From an uncultured Faecalibacterium sp. (GTDB lineage Bacteria > Bacillota > Clostridia > Oscillospirales > Ruminococcaceae), in NCBI GenBank assembly GCA_934524985.1, contig CAKSYT010000002.1, forward strand, positions 261,101-325,100: a stretch of 64,000 nucleotides of DNA, in the 5' to 3' direction. Within the stretch, counting starts at the first letter, position 1; the number at the start of each line of letters is the position of its first letter. Positions 53,026 to 61,059 of the stretch are shown here, in pieces. Made by a program: the position numbers and the translations under genes. Below the pieces are notes generated by a model, which saw only the letters and a list, made by a program, of their open reading frames with translations, did not search any database and had not been told where the DNA came from.

Positions 53026-53058
53026 AAGGCAAACCGGCTCTGAGGGAGGGCATTATAT

Positions 53059-53604
53059 ATGAAATGGATGATCGCATCAGACCTGCACGGCTCCTATTAT
53101 TATGCACAGCAGTTGCAGCAGGCCTTTGAACGGGAGCAGGCCGACCGCCTGCTCTTTCTGGGTGACCTGCTCTACCACGGCCCCCGCAACGACCTGCCCC
53201 GGGACTACGCCCCCAAGCAGGTGATCCCGCTGCTGAACAGCCTTGCGCCCAAGCTGCTGTGCGTGCGGGGCAACTGCGATGCCGAGGTGGACCAGATGGT
53301 GCTCAATTTCCCGGTGCTGGCAGATTACGCCGTGCTTCCGGTGGGGCAGCGGCTGGTCTACGTCACCCACGGCCATGTGTTCAACCTGAACCATCTGCCG
53401 CCCCTTGCCCCGGGGGATATCCTGCTCCACGGCCACACCCATGTGCCCGCATGGACGGACTTCGGGCAGGGGAACCTTTACCTGAACCCCGGCTCTGTGA
53501 GCATCCCCAAGGAAAACACCGCCCACAGCTACATGACCTTGGAGGGAAGCACCGTATGCTGGAAAACTATGGAGGGCGCATGCTACCACCAGCTGCAGTT
53601 GTGA
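53059..53604 (+). CDS. yfcE: YfcE-type metallophosphodiesterase
   Basis: A 181-residue cytoplasmic phosphoesterase with the complete dimetal set: ASDLHGS, LFLGDLLYHGP, VRGNCD, YVTHGH and LLHGHTHVP. YfcE/MJ0936 relatives hydrolyse phosphodiesters in vitro; the natural substrate is unknown. GAGGGAGGG precedes the ATG. It is transcribed alone. Confidence 0.93.
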   Translation: MKWMIASDLHGSYYYAQQLQQAFEREQADRLLFLGDLLYHGPRNDLPRDYAPKQVIPLLNSLAPKLLCVRGNCDAEVDQMVLNFPVLADYAVLPVGQRLVYVTHGHVFNLNHLPPLAPGDILLHGHTHVPAWTDFGQGNLYLNPGSVSIPKENTAHSYMTLEGSTVCWKTMEGACYHQLQL

Positions 53605-53652
53605 TAATGTTGTGATATTCCAGTTTTTCCCGGCAAAAGCTGGAAAAAGCCC

Positions 53653-53681
53653 TTGACGAACCGCCCAAAATGCTGTAAACT
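53653..53681 (+). promoter_or_regulatory. Sigma-A promoter of the candidate small RNA
   Basis: TTGACG (53653-53658), a 17-bp spacer and TAAACT (53676-53681). Confidence 0.8.
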
Positions 53682-53687
53682 AAGTAC

Positions 53688-53814
53688 AACCTTTAAAAAT
53701 AGAGGGAGCTGTAAGCTTTGTACTGAACGCAGGCGGTGCAAAGTATCGCAGTAAACCCCATAAGGCATCATAAAAAGACACCGGAGGCTTTGCATCGGCT
53801 TCCGGTGTTTTTTT
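53688..53814 (+). ncRNA. Candidate stand-alone small RNA, about 125 nt
   Basis: A consensus promoter is followed by a short non-coding stretch and then a terminator: ACACCGGA (53778-53785) pairs with TCCGGTGT (53800-53807), followed by seven T. Inside, CTTTGTAC (53716-53723) can pair with GTGCAAAG with one G-U. No start codon with usable spacing opens a frame of more than a few codons. The next gene has a separate extended -10 (TGCTACAAT, 53849-53857), so this is not simply its leader. I do not recognise the family (not SRP RNA or tmRNA). Confidence 0.55.
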
Positions 53815-53887
53815 ATGCGCCGCCGGGCTATCTTTTGCCGCGCGGTCATGCTACAATAGAAAGAAAACGCGTATTGCAGGAGGAATT

Positions 53888-54841
53888 ATGGATTTTTACG
53901 GAACCATCGGCCCTGCCTGTGCCGATGTAAAGCTTTTGCAGCAGATGGTGGAGGCCGGCATGACCGGCATCCGCATGAATCTTTCTCATGGCCCGCTGGC
54001 AGCGCACACGGACTGGCTGGCGCTGCTGCGCAAAGCCGGGGTAAAAAAGCTGCTCATCGACCTGCAGGGGCCGGAACTGCGCATCGGACGTCTGCCGCAG
54101 CCGCTCACCCTGACCGCCGGGCAGACCGTGCGTCTGGGCGCGCAGGGCCTCCCCTGCCCTGCTGCGCTGGTGCAGGGCGTGCAGCCGGAGCAGGAGCTGC
54201 TGCTGGATGACGGCAAGCTACTGGCTCGTGTGGACGCCGTGGAGCCGGACGCGCTGGTGTGCACCGTGGTGCGGGGCGGAGTGCTGCAAAGCCGCAAAAG
54301 TCTGGCGGCACCGGGGGCAGACATCCAGATGCCCACCCTGACCGCTGAGGACAAGGAGAACCTTGCCATCGCCGCCGGCTGCGGCGTCACCGGGGTGATG
54401 CTGCCCTTTGTGCGCGGTGCTGCGGATATCCGCAGCCTGCGGCAGGCGCTGGCAGAAGCCGGTGCGCCGCAGCTGAAAATTCTTGCCAAAATTGAAAACC
54501 TTGCGGGCGTACAGGCGCTGCCGGAGTTTTTGCCGCTGGTGGATGAGGTAGTCATCGCCCGGGGCGACCTTGGCAACGCCATGCCCCTGTGGGAGCTGCC
54601 CCGCTGCCAGAAGCAGCTTTCTGCCGCCTGCCGGGCAGCCGGGGTGCCCTTTATGGTGGTGACCCAGATGCTGGACAGCATGCACACCCGGGCTGTGCCC
54701 ACCCGCGCCGAGGTGAGCGACATCTACAACGCCATACTGGACGGCGCGTCCAGCCTGATGCTCACCGGCGAGACCGCCGCCGGGCAGTACCCGGTGCAGG
54801 CTATGGAGTATCTGGTGCGCACCGCCCGCACAGCGATGTGA
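53888..54841 (+). CDS. Pyruvate-kinase-like protein lacking the C-terminal domain
   Basis: A 317-residue paralogue of pyruvate kinase (usually about 470-580). The catalytic barrel and a B-domain are present. Arg29, Asn31 and Ser33 in IRMNLSHG, Lys201/Glu203 in KIEN, Asp227 in ARGDLG and the TQMLDSM loop are kept. The motif after the metal aspartate reads GNAMP in place of GVEIP, and the potassium-site DTKGPEIR is DLQGPELR. The allosteric C-domain is absent; the frame stops cleanly at the end of the barrel. Catalysis is possible but unproven. GGAGGAATT precedes the ATG. Confidence 0.85.
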   Translation: MDFYGTIGPACADVKLLQQMVEAGMTGIRMNLSHGPLAAHTDWLALLRKAGVKKLLIDLQGPELRIGRLPQPLTLTAGQTVRLGAQGLPCPAALVQGVQPEQELLLDDGKLLARVDAVEPDALVCTVVRGGVLQSRKSLAAPGADIQMPTLTAEDKENLAIAAGCGVTGVMLPFVRGAADIRSLRQALAEAGAPQLKILAKIENLAGVQALPEFLPLVDEVVIARGDLGNAMPLWELPRCQKQLSAACRAAGVPFMVVTQMLDSMHTRAVPTRAEVSDIYNAILDGASSLMLTGETAAGQYPVQAMEYLVRTARTAM

Positions 54842-54879
54842 CAGGGGCCGATTCAGATTGCCCTCCGCTGCGCTTTGGG

Positions 54880-55165
54880 CGTTTTTAGCGGAAAGATTAT
54901 TTATATTCGCCAATCGGGAAAATCTGCGGATTTTCCCGATTGGCCTTTTCACGGAAGGGTCGTAGCGGAAAACAGCATCTACAACGAGCATTACAGACTT
55001 TCCGAAATGCAGAAATAAATATTAAAGCCGCCGTTCTCGTTCACGGCTCCTTTCCGTGAAGAATGGATTCCGAAAAGTCCGCAGACTTTTCGGAATCCAA
55101 AATAAAAATAATTTTTCCTCTGACGGTGCCCAGAGCGCAAGCGGAGGGCATTCCCAATCGTCCCG
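54880..55165. repeat. Family B repeat with two 36-nt hairpins
   Basis: Hairpins at 54909-54944 (GCCAATCGGGAAAATC arm) and 55064-55099 (TGGATTCCGAAAAGTC arm) share the CYGCRG centre and length with those elsewhere but not the arm sequence. The AGAGCGCAAGCGGAGGGCATTC tail closes the element. It fills most of the 430-bp gap before the PfkB gene. Confidence 0.8.
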
Positions 55166-55221
55166 CCTTGGAGACATTTTTCCGCAAAAGCGGGCAAAAG
55201 GATAGCATCTTTTTTCCGCTT

Positions 55222-55236
55222 CCTGTATAATACAGG
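55222..55236. promoter_or_regulatory. Dyad CCTGTATAATACAGG over a -10 box
   Basis: A perfect 7+1+7 palindrome whose centre is the TATAAT of the presumed PfkB promoter (weak -35, TAGCAT, 17 bp upstream). A protein bound here would block transcription. Confidence 0.6.
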
Positions 55237-55270
55237 TAAAATCAACTGAAGTCAGAAAGGTTTATCGTTT

Positions 55271-56203
55271 ATGGGCATCGTAGTCATCGGAGCTGTTTTT
55301 GTGGATATCAAGGGCTATCCCCTTTCCACCTATATCCCCGGCGGGCGCAACGCCGGACGCATCGAGCAGGTACACGGCGGCGTGAGCCGCAACGTGGTGG
55401 AGGATATTGCCAACGTGGAGCTGCGCCCCACCTTTGTGGGTCTGGTGGACGACACCGGCATGGGGCAGGACGTCATCGACAAGCTGGCAAAGCACAAGGT
55501 GAACACCCGCTTTATCCAGAAAAAGCCGGACGGCATGGGCACATGGCTGGCCATCTTTGACAACGACGGCGATGTACACGCCGCCATCTCCAAGCGGCCG
55601 GACACCACCCCGCTGACCGGTCTGCTGCAGGAGCAGGGCGACGAGATTTTTGCGGACTGCGATTCCATTGCGCTGGAACTGGACCTTGAAAAAGAGACGG
55701 TGAAGCAGACCCTGCGCTACGCCAAAAAGTACGGCAAAAAGGTGTTTGCGGTGGTCTCCAACATGAGTATTGCCATGGAACGGCGGGATTTTTTGCAGCA
55801 GATCGATTGCTTCGTCTGCAACCAGCAGGAGGCCGGGCTGCTGTTCTCGGATGACTACGACCACCTCTCCCCGGACGAGATGTGCCGGGTTCTCACGGGC
55901 AACGTGCGCAGCGCCAACATTCCCAGCATGGTGGTGACCATGGGCGGGCAGGGCGCGGTATTCGCCTGTGCGGACGGCAGCTGCGGCATCGTGCCTGCCA
56001 AAAAAGTGGACGTCATGGACACCACCGGCGCGGGGGACGCCTTCTTTGCGGGCACGGTCATCGGCCTGACCTACGGCAAAACGCTGGCAGAAGCCTGCGA
56101 GATCGGCAGCCGTCTGGCCGCCTCGGTCATCTGCATCACCGAGAACGTCTGTCCCCGCTTCCGCCCGCAGGAGTTCGGGCTGGATGTGCCGGTGGTGGAT
56201 TAA
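55271..56203 (+). CDS. PfkB-family carbohydrate/nucleoside kinase
   Basis: A 310-residue ATP-dependent kinase. The first glycine-rich motif GGVSRNVVEDIANV and the second signature DVMDTTGAGDAFFAG (catalytic Asp in GAGDAF) are clear. The N-terminus MGIVVIGAVFVDIKGYP resembles sugar or pseudouridine kinases more than fructose-1-phosphate kinases. There is no neighbour that fixes the substrate. It is transcribed alone from a promoter overlapped by a palindrome. Confidence 0.9.
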   Translation: MGIVVIGAVFVDIKGYPLSTYIPGGRNAGRIEQVHGGVSRNVVEDIANVELRPTFVGLVDDTGMGQDVIDKLAKHKVNTRFIQKKPDGMGTWLAIFDNDGDVHAAISKRPDTTPLTGLLQEQGDEIFADCDSIALELDLEKETVKQTLRYAKKYGKKVFAVVSNMSIAMERRDFLQQIDCFVCNQQEAGLLFSDDYDHLSPDEMCRVLTGNVRSANIPSMVVTMGGQGAVFACADGSCGIVPAKKVDVMDTTGAGDAFFAGTVIGLTYGKTLAEACEIGSRLAASVICITENVCPRFRPQEFGLDVPVVD

Positions 56204-56238
56204 CGGTTTGATTTTTGCGCAAAAACGCATTTTCCCCC

Positions 56239-56267
56239 TTGACAGGAGCGGCAGTTTCTGGTATCAA
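56239..56267 (+). promoter_or_regulatory. Sigma-A promoter of oadB-oadG
   Basis: Perfect TTGACA (56239-56244), a 17-bp spacer and TATCAA (56262-56267). Confidence 0.82.
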
Positions 56268-56284
56268 TAGAAATGATAAAGGGG

Positions 56285-56437
56285 AGTAAAGGGCAGTCTG
56301 CCGGTCAAGGCTTTTTCACCGGCAGGCCGCTGCATGGCAGCGTCATCACGGCAGCAATGCCCGATGTCATGTGTTCGCTTGAGACTTTTGTCACAGATCG
56401 TACGCTGTGGCAAGGGTCTCTTTTTTCTTGCCGCAGC
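56285..56437 (+). promoter_or_regulatory. Structured leader upstream of oadB
   Basis: A transcript leader of about 190 nt with three hairpins: TGCCGGT/ACCGGCA (about 56299-56325), CGCTGC/GCAGCG (about 56329-56343), and an 11-bp stem at 56404-56437 ending 10 nt before AAAGGAGG. No terminator or open frame was seen. It is a candidate translational regulator of a sodium pump. Confidence 0.45.
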
Positions 56438-56466
56438 ATCAAAACAAAAGGAGGCAGGAAAACATT

Positions 56467-57597
56467 ATGAATTTCTGGAACACATTCGCCGCGCTCTTTT
56501 CAAACTTCGGGGCGCTGACATGGCAGATGGTGGTCATGTGGGGCATCGGTGCCCTGCTCATCTACCTTGCCATCGTCAAAAAAATGGAGCCAAGTCTGCT
56601 GCTGCCCATGGGGTTCGGTGCCATTCTGGTCAACCTTCCCGCATCCGGTGCCATCACGCAGGGCGACACCATCGGCCCCATCTCTGCCCTGTTTGAGGCA
56701 GGCATGTCCAACGAGCTGTTCCCGCTGCTGCTGTTCATCGGCATTGGTGCCATGATCGATTTTGGCCCGCTGCTGGAAAAGCCGTGGCTCATGCTGTTTG
56801 GCGCAGCGGCACAGTTCGGTATCTTTTTCACCCTGTTTCTGGCCGGGTTCTTCTTTGATCTGAAGGATGCCGCGTCCATTGCGGTCATCGGCGCAGCCGA
56901 TGGCCCCACCGCCATTTTTGTGGCAAACACCCTGAAATCCCAGTATCTGGGTGCCATTATGGTGGCGGCTTACAGCTACATGGCGCTGGTGCCCATCGTG
57001 CAGCCGCCGGTCATCCGTCTGCTGACCACCCAGAAGGAGCGCCGCATCCGTATGCCCTACGAAAAAGGCAACGTCACCCAGCTGACCAAGATCCTGTTCC
57101 CTGTTGTGGTCACGGTGGTCGCCGGTCTGGTAGCCCCGGCCAGCGTGGCGCTGGTGGGCTTTTTGATGTTCGGCAACCTGCTGCGGGAGTGCGGGGTGCT
57201 GAACTCTCTGAGCGAGACCGCCCAGAACGTGCTGGCAAACCTCATCACCCTGCTGCTGGGTCTGACCGTAGCCGGGCAGATGACCGCCGACAAGTTCGTC
57301 CGGCCGGACACCCTGCTGATCATGGCGCTGGGTCTTGTGGCCTTTATCTTTGATACCGCAGGCGGCGTGCTGTTCGCCAAGCTGCTGAACCTCTTCCTGC
57401 CCGAGGGCAAAAAGCTGAACCCCATGATCGGCGCGGCAGGCATCTCGGCCTTCCCCATGAGCGGACGTGTGGTCAACAAGATGGGTCTGGCCGAGGACAG
57501 CCAGAATTTCCTGCTGATGTACTCCATCAGCGTCAACGTTTCCGGGCAGATCGCATCCGTCCTTGCCGGCGGACTGATCCTTTCCCTGATGGCTTAA
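56467..57597 (+). CDS. oadB: Sodium-pumping decarboxylase, beta subunit
   Basis: Membrane subunit that couples decarboxylation of a carboxybiotin carrier to sodium export (oxaloacetate, methylmalonyl-CoA or glutaconyl-CoA decarboxylase). It has 376 residues, about nine to eleven helices, start ATG 56467 behind AAAGGAGG. Family motifs: GIGAMIDFGPLL, GAADGPTAIFVA (with the functional Asp of the beta subunit) and GAAGISAFPMSGRVV. The alpha and biotin subunits are not in this window, so the substrate is open. Confidence 0.94.
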   Translation: MNFWNTFAALFSNFGALTWQMVVMWGIGALLIYLAIVKKMEPSLLLPMGFGAILVNLPASGAITQGDTIGPISALFEAGMSNELFPLLLFIGIGAMIDFGPLLEKPWLMLFGAAAQFGIFFTLFLAGFFFDLKDAASIAVIGAADGPTAIFVANTLKSQYLGAIMVAAYSYMALVPIVQPPVIRLLTTQKERRIRMPYEKGNVTQLTKILFPVVVTVVAGLVAPASVALVGFLMFGNLLRECGVLNSLSETAQNVLANLITLLLGLTVAGQMTADKFVRPDTLLIMALGLVAFIFDTAGGVLFAKLLNLFLPEGKKLNPMIGAAGISAFPMSGRVVNKMGLAEDSQNFLLMYSISVNVSGQIASVLAGGLILSLMA

Positions 57598-57610
57598 CGG
57601 AGGTACCTTT

Positions 57611-57739
57611 ATGCTTCATCTTTCTTCTTGGATGACCACCCTGCCCATGATGCTCATCGGCATGACCGGTATCCTGCTGGTCATCGGCTTTCTCGTGCTG
57701 GTAGTGATGGTGCTGAACTGCCTCACCCGCCGCAAGTAA
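57611..57739 (+). CDS. Small OadG-like gamma subunit (42 aa)
   Basis: A 42-residue peptide 13 bp after oadB, with GGAGG 7 bp before its ATG. One strongly hydrophobic helix (about residues 13-36) follows a polar start, and the C-terminus is Arg/Lys-rich. That is the plan of the gamma subunit that anchors sodium-pump decarboxylases, though shorter than typical (about 60-110). Position, spacing and a shared terminator support it as a real gene. Confidence 0.75.
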   Translation: MLHLSSWMTTLPMMLIGMTGILLVIGFLVLVVMVLNCLTRRK

Positions 57740-57761
57740 GGGCAAAAAAAATAGGATAAGC

Positions 57762-57806
57762 AAGCCGCCCGGGAGGATCTGCGGATCTTCCCGGGCGGCT
57801 TTTTTC
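57762..57806. terminator. Terminator of oadB-oadG
   Basis: A long GC stem (AGCCGCCCGGGA plus GATC, with TGCG loop) followed by TTTTTT. Convergent with the AraC gene and T-rich on the other strand too, so possibly bidirectional. Confidence 0.92.
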
Positions 57807-57835
57807 ACAGGCGCGGCGGCATTATTTTGCCGGGT

Positions 57836-58666
57836 TCATCCCCGGGCGTCCTGCCGGGTGGTGCTGAAATACTCCTTGGGGGTCATGCCGTACTCCTTTT
57901 TAAAGGCGCGGAAAAAGTGGTTGTAGCCGCCAAAGCCGCTGGTCTTGTACACCTCGGTGATGGGCAGACCCTGCTCGATGAGGGTGCAGCAGCGGTCCAG
58001 CCGCGCCTTTACAATATAGCGGTGCACCGTCTGCCCGGTCTGGCGCTTAAATTCCCGGGCAATATGCTCCCGGGAAACGAAGAACTCCTTCTCCAGCCGT
58101 TCCAGCGTCAGTTCCTCGGTAAGGTGCGCCTGAATAAACAAAAACACCTCGTCCAGCATCAGGTGGTGGCGGCTGACCGATGCGGTGTGGAACTCCGCAT
58201 GGATGCAGGCACGCAGCGCCAGCACCACGAACATCTGTAAAATACCGTGCTCGAACACCGCTGCGCCGAACTGGGTGCGCTCCTGCGGGAGCATCAGCAG
58301 CTTCCGGGCAAGGTTTTTCAGCAGCATATAGATCTGGCTGTCCGGGCGGACAGCCACCTGCCGGAAGGGCACCACGTTGAAGCTTTTTTCAAGGTCGGTG
58401 TCTGCATCCGAAAGCTGCGCCAGCGTCTGGGGGGACAGCTGTACCCGGATAAGCTCCAGCGGACCGTAGGCACCGGCGTATTCCAGCCTGCCGCCCTGAC
58501 CGGGCTTGAAGATGATGAGGTTCTGCTGCTGGGCGGGCAGCACCACCTCGGGGCAGCGGAACACCCCGCTGCCCCGCATGACCAGAAACAAATCATAATA
58601 CGCGCCGGAATAAAATTCCCGGACGGCGCTCTGCTCAAAAAAATAACGCTTGGCTGTATAGTTCAC
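57836..58666 (-). CDS. AraC-family transcriptional regulator
   Basis: A 276-residue protein; the start is taken as GTG 58666 with GGAGGAG six bases upstream, because upstream in-frame codons precede the Shine-Dalgarno and overlap the promoter. The N-terminal cupin-type sensor (about 1-150) is followed by two helix-turn-helix motifs (ELTLERLEKEFFVSREHIAR and ITEVYKTSGFGGYNHFFRAF, ending KKEYGMTPKEYF). It is divergently transcribed from the transporter-esterase-reductase operon, which it probably activates: that operon's -10 is perfect but its -35 is poor. Confidence 0.93.
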   Translation of the reverse strand: MNYTAKRYFFEQSAVREFYSGAYYDLFLVMRGSGVFRCPEVVLPAQQQNLIIFKPGQGGRLEYAGAYGPLELIRVQLSPQTLAQLSDADTDLEKSFNVVPFRQVAVRPDSQIYMLLKNLARKLLMLPQERTQFGAAVFEHGILQMFVVLALRACIHAEFHTASVSRHHLMLDEVFLFIQAHLTEELTLERLEKEFFVSREHIAREFKRQTGQTVHRYIVKARLDRCCTLIEQGLPITEVYKTSGFGGYNHFFRAFKKEYGMTPKEYFSTTRQDARG

Positions 58667-58683
58667 CAAAAACTCCTCCGTAA

Positions 58684-58733
58684 AACTGTCATGTGTAACA
58701 GTTTGTTGTACACAACAGAAAAGCACAACTGTT
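58684..58733. promoter_or_regulatory. Cluster of AACTGT boxes in the AraC intergenic region
   Basis: Three AACTGT(T) boxes (58684-58689 plus, 58698-58703 minus, 58727-58733 plus) and an adjoining dyad TGTTGT-AC-ACAACA (58704-58717). They lie just downstream of the araC -10, suggesting an AraC-type binding region with autorepression. Confidence 0.5.
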
Positions 58734-58741
58734 ATAATTGC

Positions 58742-58770
58742 ATAATACATCAATTTGTGATAGTTTTCAA
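58742..58770 (-). promoter_or_regulatory. Sigma-A promoter of the AraC-type gene
   Basis: Minus-strand TTGAAA (58765-58770), a 17-bp spacer and TATTAT (58742-58747). For the divergent operon a TATAAT lies near 58806-58811 without a good -35, as at activator-dependent promoters. Confidence 0.78.
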
Positions 58771-58881
58771 TCATTTTTTGGATATGTATTGATGGAAATT
58801 TAACGTATAATGCAAAGCGTAGAAAAGAGACTTGTGCGAAAAGTCTCGTGGTTTCACTGTTTTTAAGGAGGATAAAACACA

Positions 58882-60270
58882 ATGGACCAGAAAAAGACCA
58901 TCCGACCCTTCTCCATGAAGGACAAGATCGGCTATACACTGGGCGATCTGGGCTGCTGCTTTACCGAGCAGTACCGCGCCATGTATCTGTCGATCTTTTA
59001 CACCCTGATCCTGCAGGTCAACCCCTTCCACGTGGGTATCCTGCTGCTGGTCACCAAGATCTGGGACGCCGTGAACGACCCCATCATCGGCGCGATCGTG
59101 GACTCCCGCAAGGCCACCAAGGGCGGCAAGTTCATCCCTTGGATCCGCGCCTTCTCCTTCCCCATGGCAGTGCTGTGTGTGCTGGGCTTTGTCAATGTGG
59201 GCAACATCAACTACGGCCTGCGTCTGGCCTACATGTTCGTCACCTACGTTCTGTACGAGGCACTGTACACCTGCGTCAACGTGCCCTTCGGCACCCTGTC
59301 CAGCGTGATGACTGATGATGTCAGCCAGCGCACCGCACTGTCCCGCTACCGCAGCCTTGGCGGCACCATCTTCATGACCGTCATGGTCATGGTCGGCCCC
59401 CTGTTCCTGTATGTGAACAATCAGCCCGTGGCCGGCCGCTTCCTGATGCTGGCCTGCATCTGCGCTCTGCTGGGCCTGCTGTGCCTGCAGATCACCTGCG
59501 TGTGGTGCAAGGAGCGCGTGGCTGTGCCCGAGCGTCCGCAGGGCGAAAAGCTGAACTACCTGCATGTCCTGAAAGAGATCTCCCACAATAAGGCGCTGCT
59601 GGGCGTTATGTTCTTCAGCCTGACCGGCATGATCGGCGCTTCCGTGGTCAACGGCCTGAACACCTACCTGTACAAGGACTTCTTCGGCAACGTTAAAATT
59701 CAGGCTGTCTCCGGTATGCTGAGCGTTCTGTACGCTGTGCTGTCCTTCGCCATCACCCAGCCTCTTGCCAACAAGTTCGGCAAGAAGGAGTGGTGCTGCA
59801 TGGGCGCAGGCTTTGCCGCCATCGTGTTCGGCATCCTGTTCTTCTTCCCCGTCCATAACCCCGTGGCCTTCATCGTCATCAACGGTATCTGCTATCTGGG
59901 CGCTTCCGGCATGCAGGTGCTGATCTGGGCCATGGTCAACGACGCCATCGACTACCACGAGCTGCAGACCGGCGAGCGCAACGAGGGCATCGTCTACTCC
60001 ACCTACTCCTTCTTCCGCAAGCTTGCAAGCGCCATTTCCGGCAGCCTGTCCAGCTTTGTGCTGGGTGCCATCGGCTACAACGTGACCGCCGGCGCTGTGC
60101 AGACCGCAGGCGTTGTGAACGCCATCTGGAAGAGCTACACCGGCATCTACTTCCTGGGCTACGGCGTTGCAGTTGCCATCCTGTTCTTCGTCTACCCCCT
60201 GACCAAGCAGAAGACTGCCGAGATGCTGGCAGAGCTGAAGACCCGCCGCGCCGCAAAGGAGAGCAAGTAA
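58882..60270 (+). CDS. GPH-family (MelB-like) glycoside:cation symporter
   Basis: A 462-residue twelve-helix transporter of the GPH/MFS type. Motifs: KIGYTLGDLGCCFTEQYR at the start and TKIWDAVNDPIIGAIVDS in loop 2-3, where the aspartates bind the coupling cation in MelB. AAGGAGGATAAAACACA precedes the ATG. GPH proteins carry sugars, glycosides and glucuronides. Here the two following genes suggest an esterified or aromatic substrate (inference). It is the first gene of the AraC-controlled operon. Confidence 0.93.
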   Translation: MDQKKTIRPFSMKDKIGYTLGDLGCCFTEQYRAMYLSIFYTLILQVNPFHVGILLLVTKIWDAVNDPIIGAIVDSRKATKGGKFIPWIRAFSFPMAVLCVLGFVNVGNINYGLRLAYMFVTYVLYEALYTCVNVPFGTLSSVMTDDVSQRTALSRYRSLGGTIFMTVMVMVGPLFLYVNNQPVAGRFLMLACICALLGLLCLQITCVWCKERVAVPERPQGEKLNYLHVLKEISHNKALLGVMFFSLTGMIGASVVNGLNTYLYKDFFGNVKIQAVSGMLSVLYAVLSFAITQPLANKFGKKEWCCMGAGFAAIVFGILFFFPVHNPVAFIVINGICYLGASGMQVLIWAMVNDAIDYHELQTGERNEGIVYSTYSFFRKLASAISGSLSSFVLGAIGYNVTAGAVQTAGVVNAIWKSYTGIYFLGYGVAVAILFFVYPLTKQKTAEMLAELKTRRAAKESK

Positions 60271-60273
60271 ACC

Positions 60274-61029
60274 ATGAAGATCTTACAGGTCCAGTTTAAA
60301 AACCGCAATGGCCACACCCTGCGCGGCATCGTGACCCTGCCCGATACCGAGGGCAAGGTACCCTTTGTAGTGCATCTGCACGGCTTTGCCGGCAGCTGCA
60401 GCGGCTACAAGTCCATGTACACCCACCTGTCCCGCGCTCTGGCAGCGCAGGGCATCGGCAGCGCCCGGTTCGATTTCTACGGCAACGGCGAGAGCGACGG
60501 CGAGTTCGAGGATATGAGCTTCGACGGCCTGCACACCGATGCACAGGATATCTTTGCATGGGCAGCTGAGCAGCCCTATGTGGACAGCGAAAAGCTGTTC
60601 CTCTCCGGCCAGAGCATGGGCGGCTACATTGCCGCCTCCTGCGCACCGGTCATCCAGCCCCACGGCCTGATTTTGCTGTGCCCGGGTGCCGGGATGTGGT
60701 TCGGCTGCGCACAGCGCGCCGACGGCGTTGTGCAGACCGGCAAGGACTACGCCGACATGGAGGGTCTGTGCTACAAGATGGCCTTCAACTACGAGATGGC
60801 CAAGCACCCCGATCCCTTTACCGAGGCCAAGGGCTACAACGGCCCGGTGCTGCTGCTGCGCGCCGACGATGACCGTCTGGTGGACGAAGGCACCTGCAAC
60901 CGCTATGCACAGGTGTACACCGCACCCGAGGTGGACACCATTGCAGGCGGCGGCCACAACTTTGCCACGCTGGCAGCCCGTGCCGCCGTGGAGGAAAAGA
61001 CCGCAGCATTCATCAAAGCAAATCTGTAA
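60274..61029 (+). CDS. Alpha/beta hydrolase, cinnamoyl-esterase-like
   Basis: A 251-residue cytoplasmic serine hydrolase, three bases after the transporter stop. Oxyanion motif HLHGFAG (34-40), nucleophile Ser114 in GQSMGG, acid around Asp198-200 in RADDDRLVDEG, base His228 in GGGHNF. The length, the small lid between strands and the GQSMGG elbow resemble the feruloyl/cinnamoyl esterases of lactobacilli and Butyrivibrio. Acyl-peptide or other carboxyl esters cannot be excluded. Confidence 0.88.
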   Translation: MKILQVQFKNRNGHTLRGIVTLPDTEGKVPFVVHLHGFAGSCSGYKSMYTHLSRALAAQGIGSARFDFYGNGESDGEFEDMSFDGLHTDAQDIFAWAAEQPYVDSEKLFLSGQSMGGYIAASCAPVIQPHGLILLCPGAGMWFGCAQRADGVVQTGKDYADMEGLCYKMAFNYEMAKHPDPFTEAKGYNGPVLLLRADDDRLVDEGTCNRYAQVYTAPEVDTIAGGGHNFATLAARAAVEEKTAAFIKANL

Positions 61030-61059
61030 AGCAAAGCGTATCTGCAAGGAGGCTTTCGT

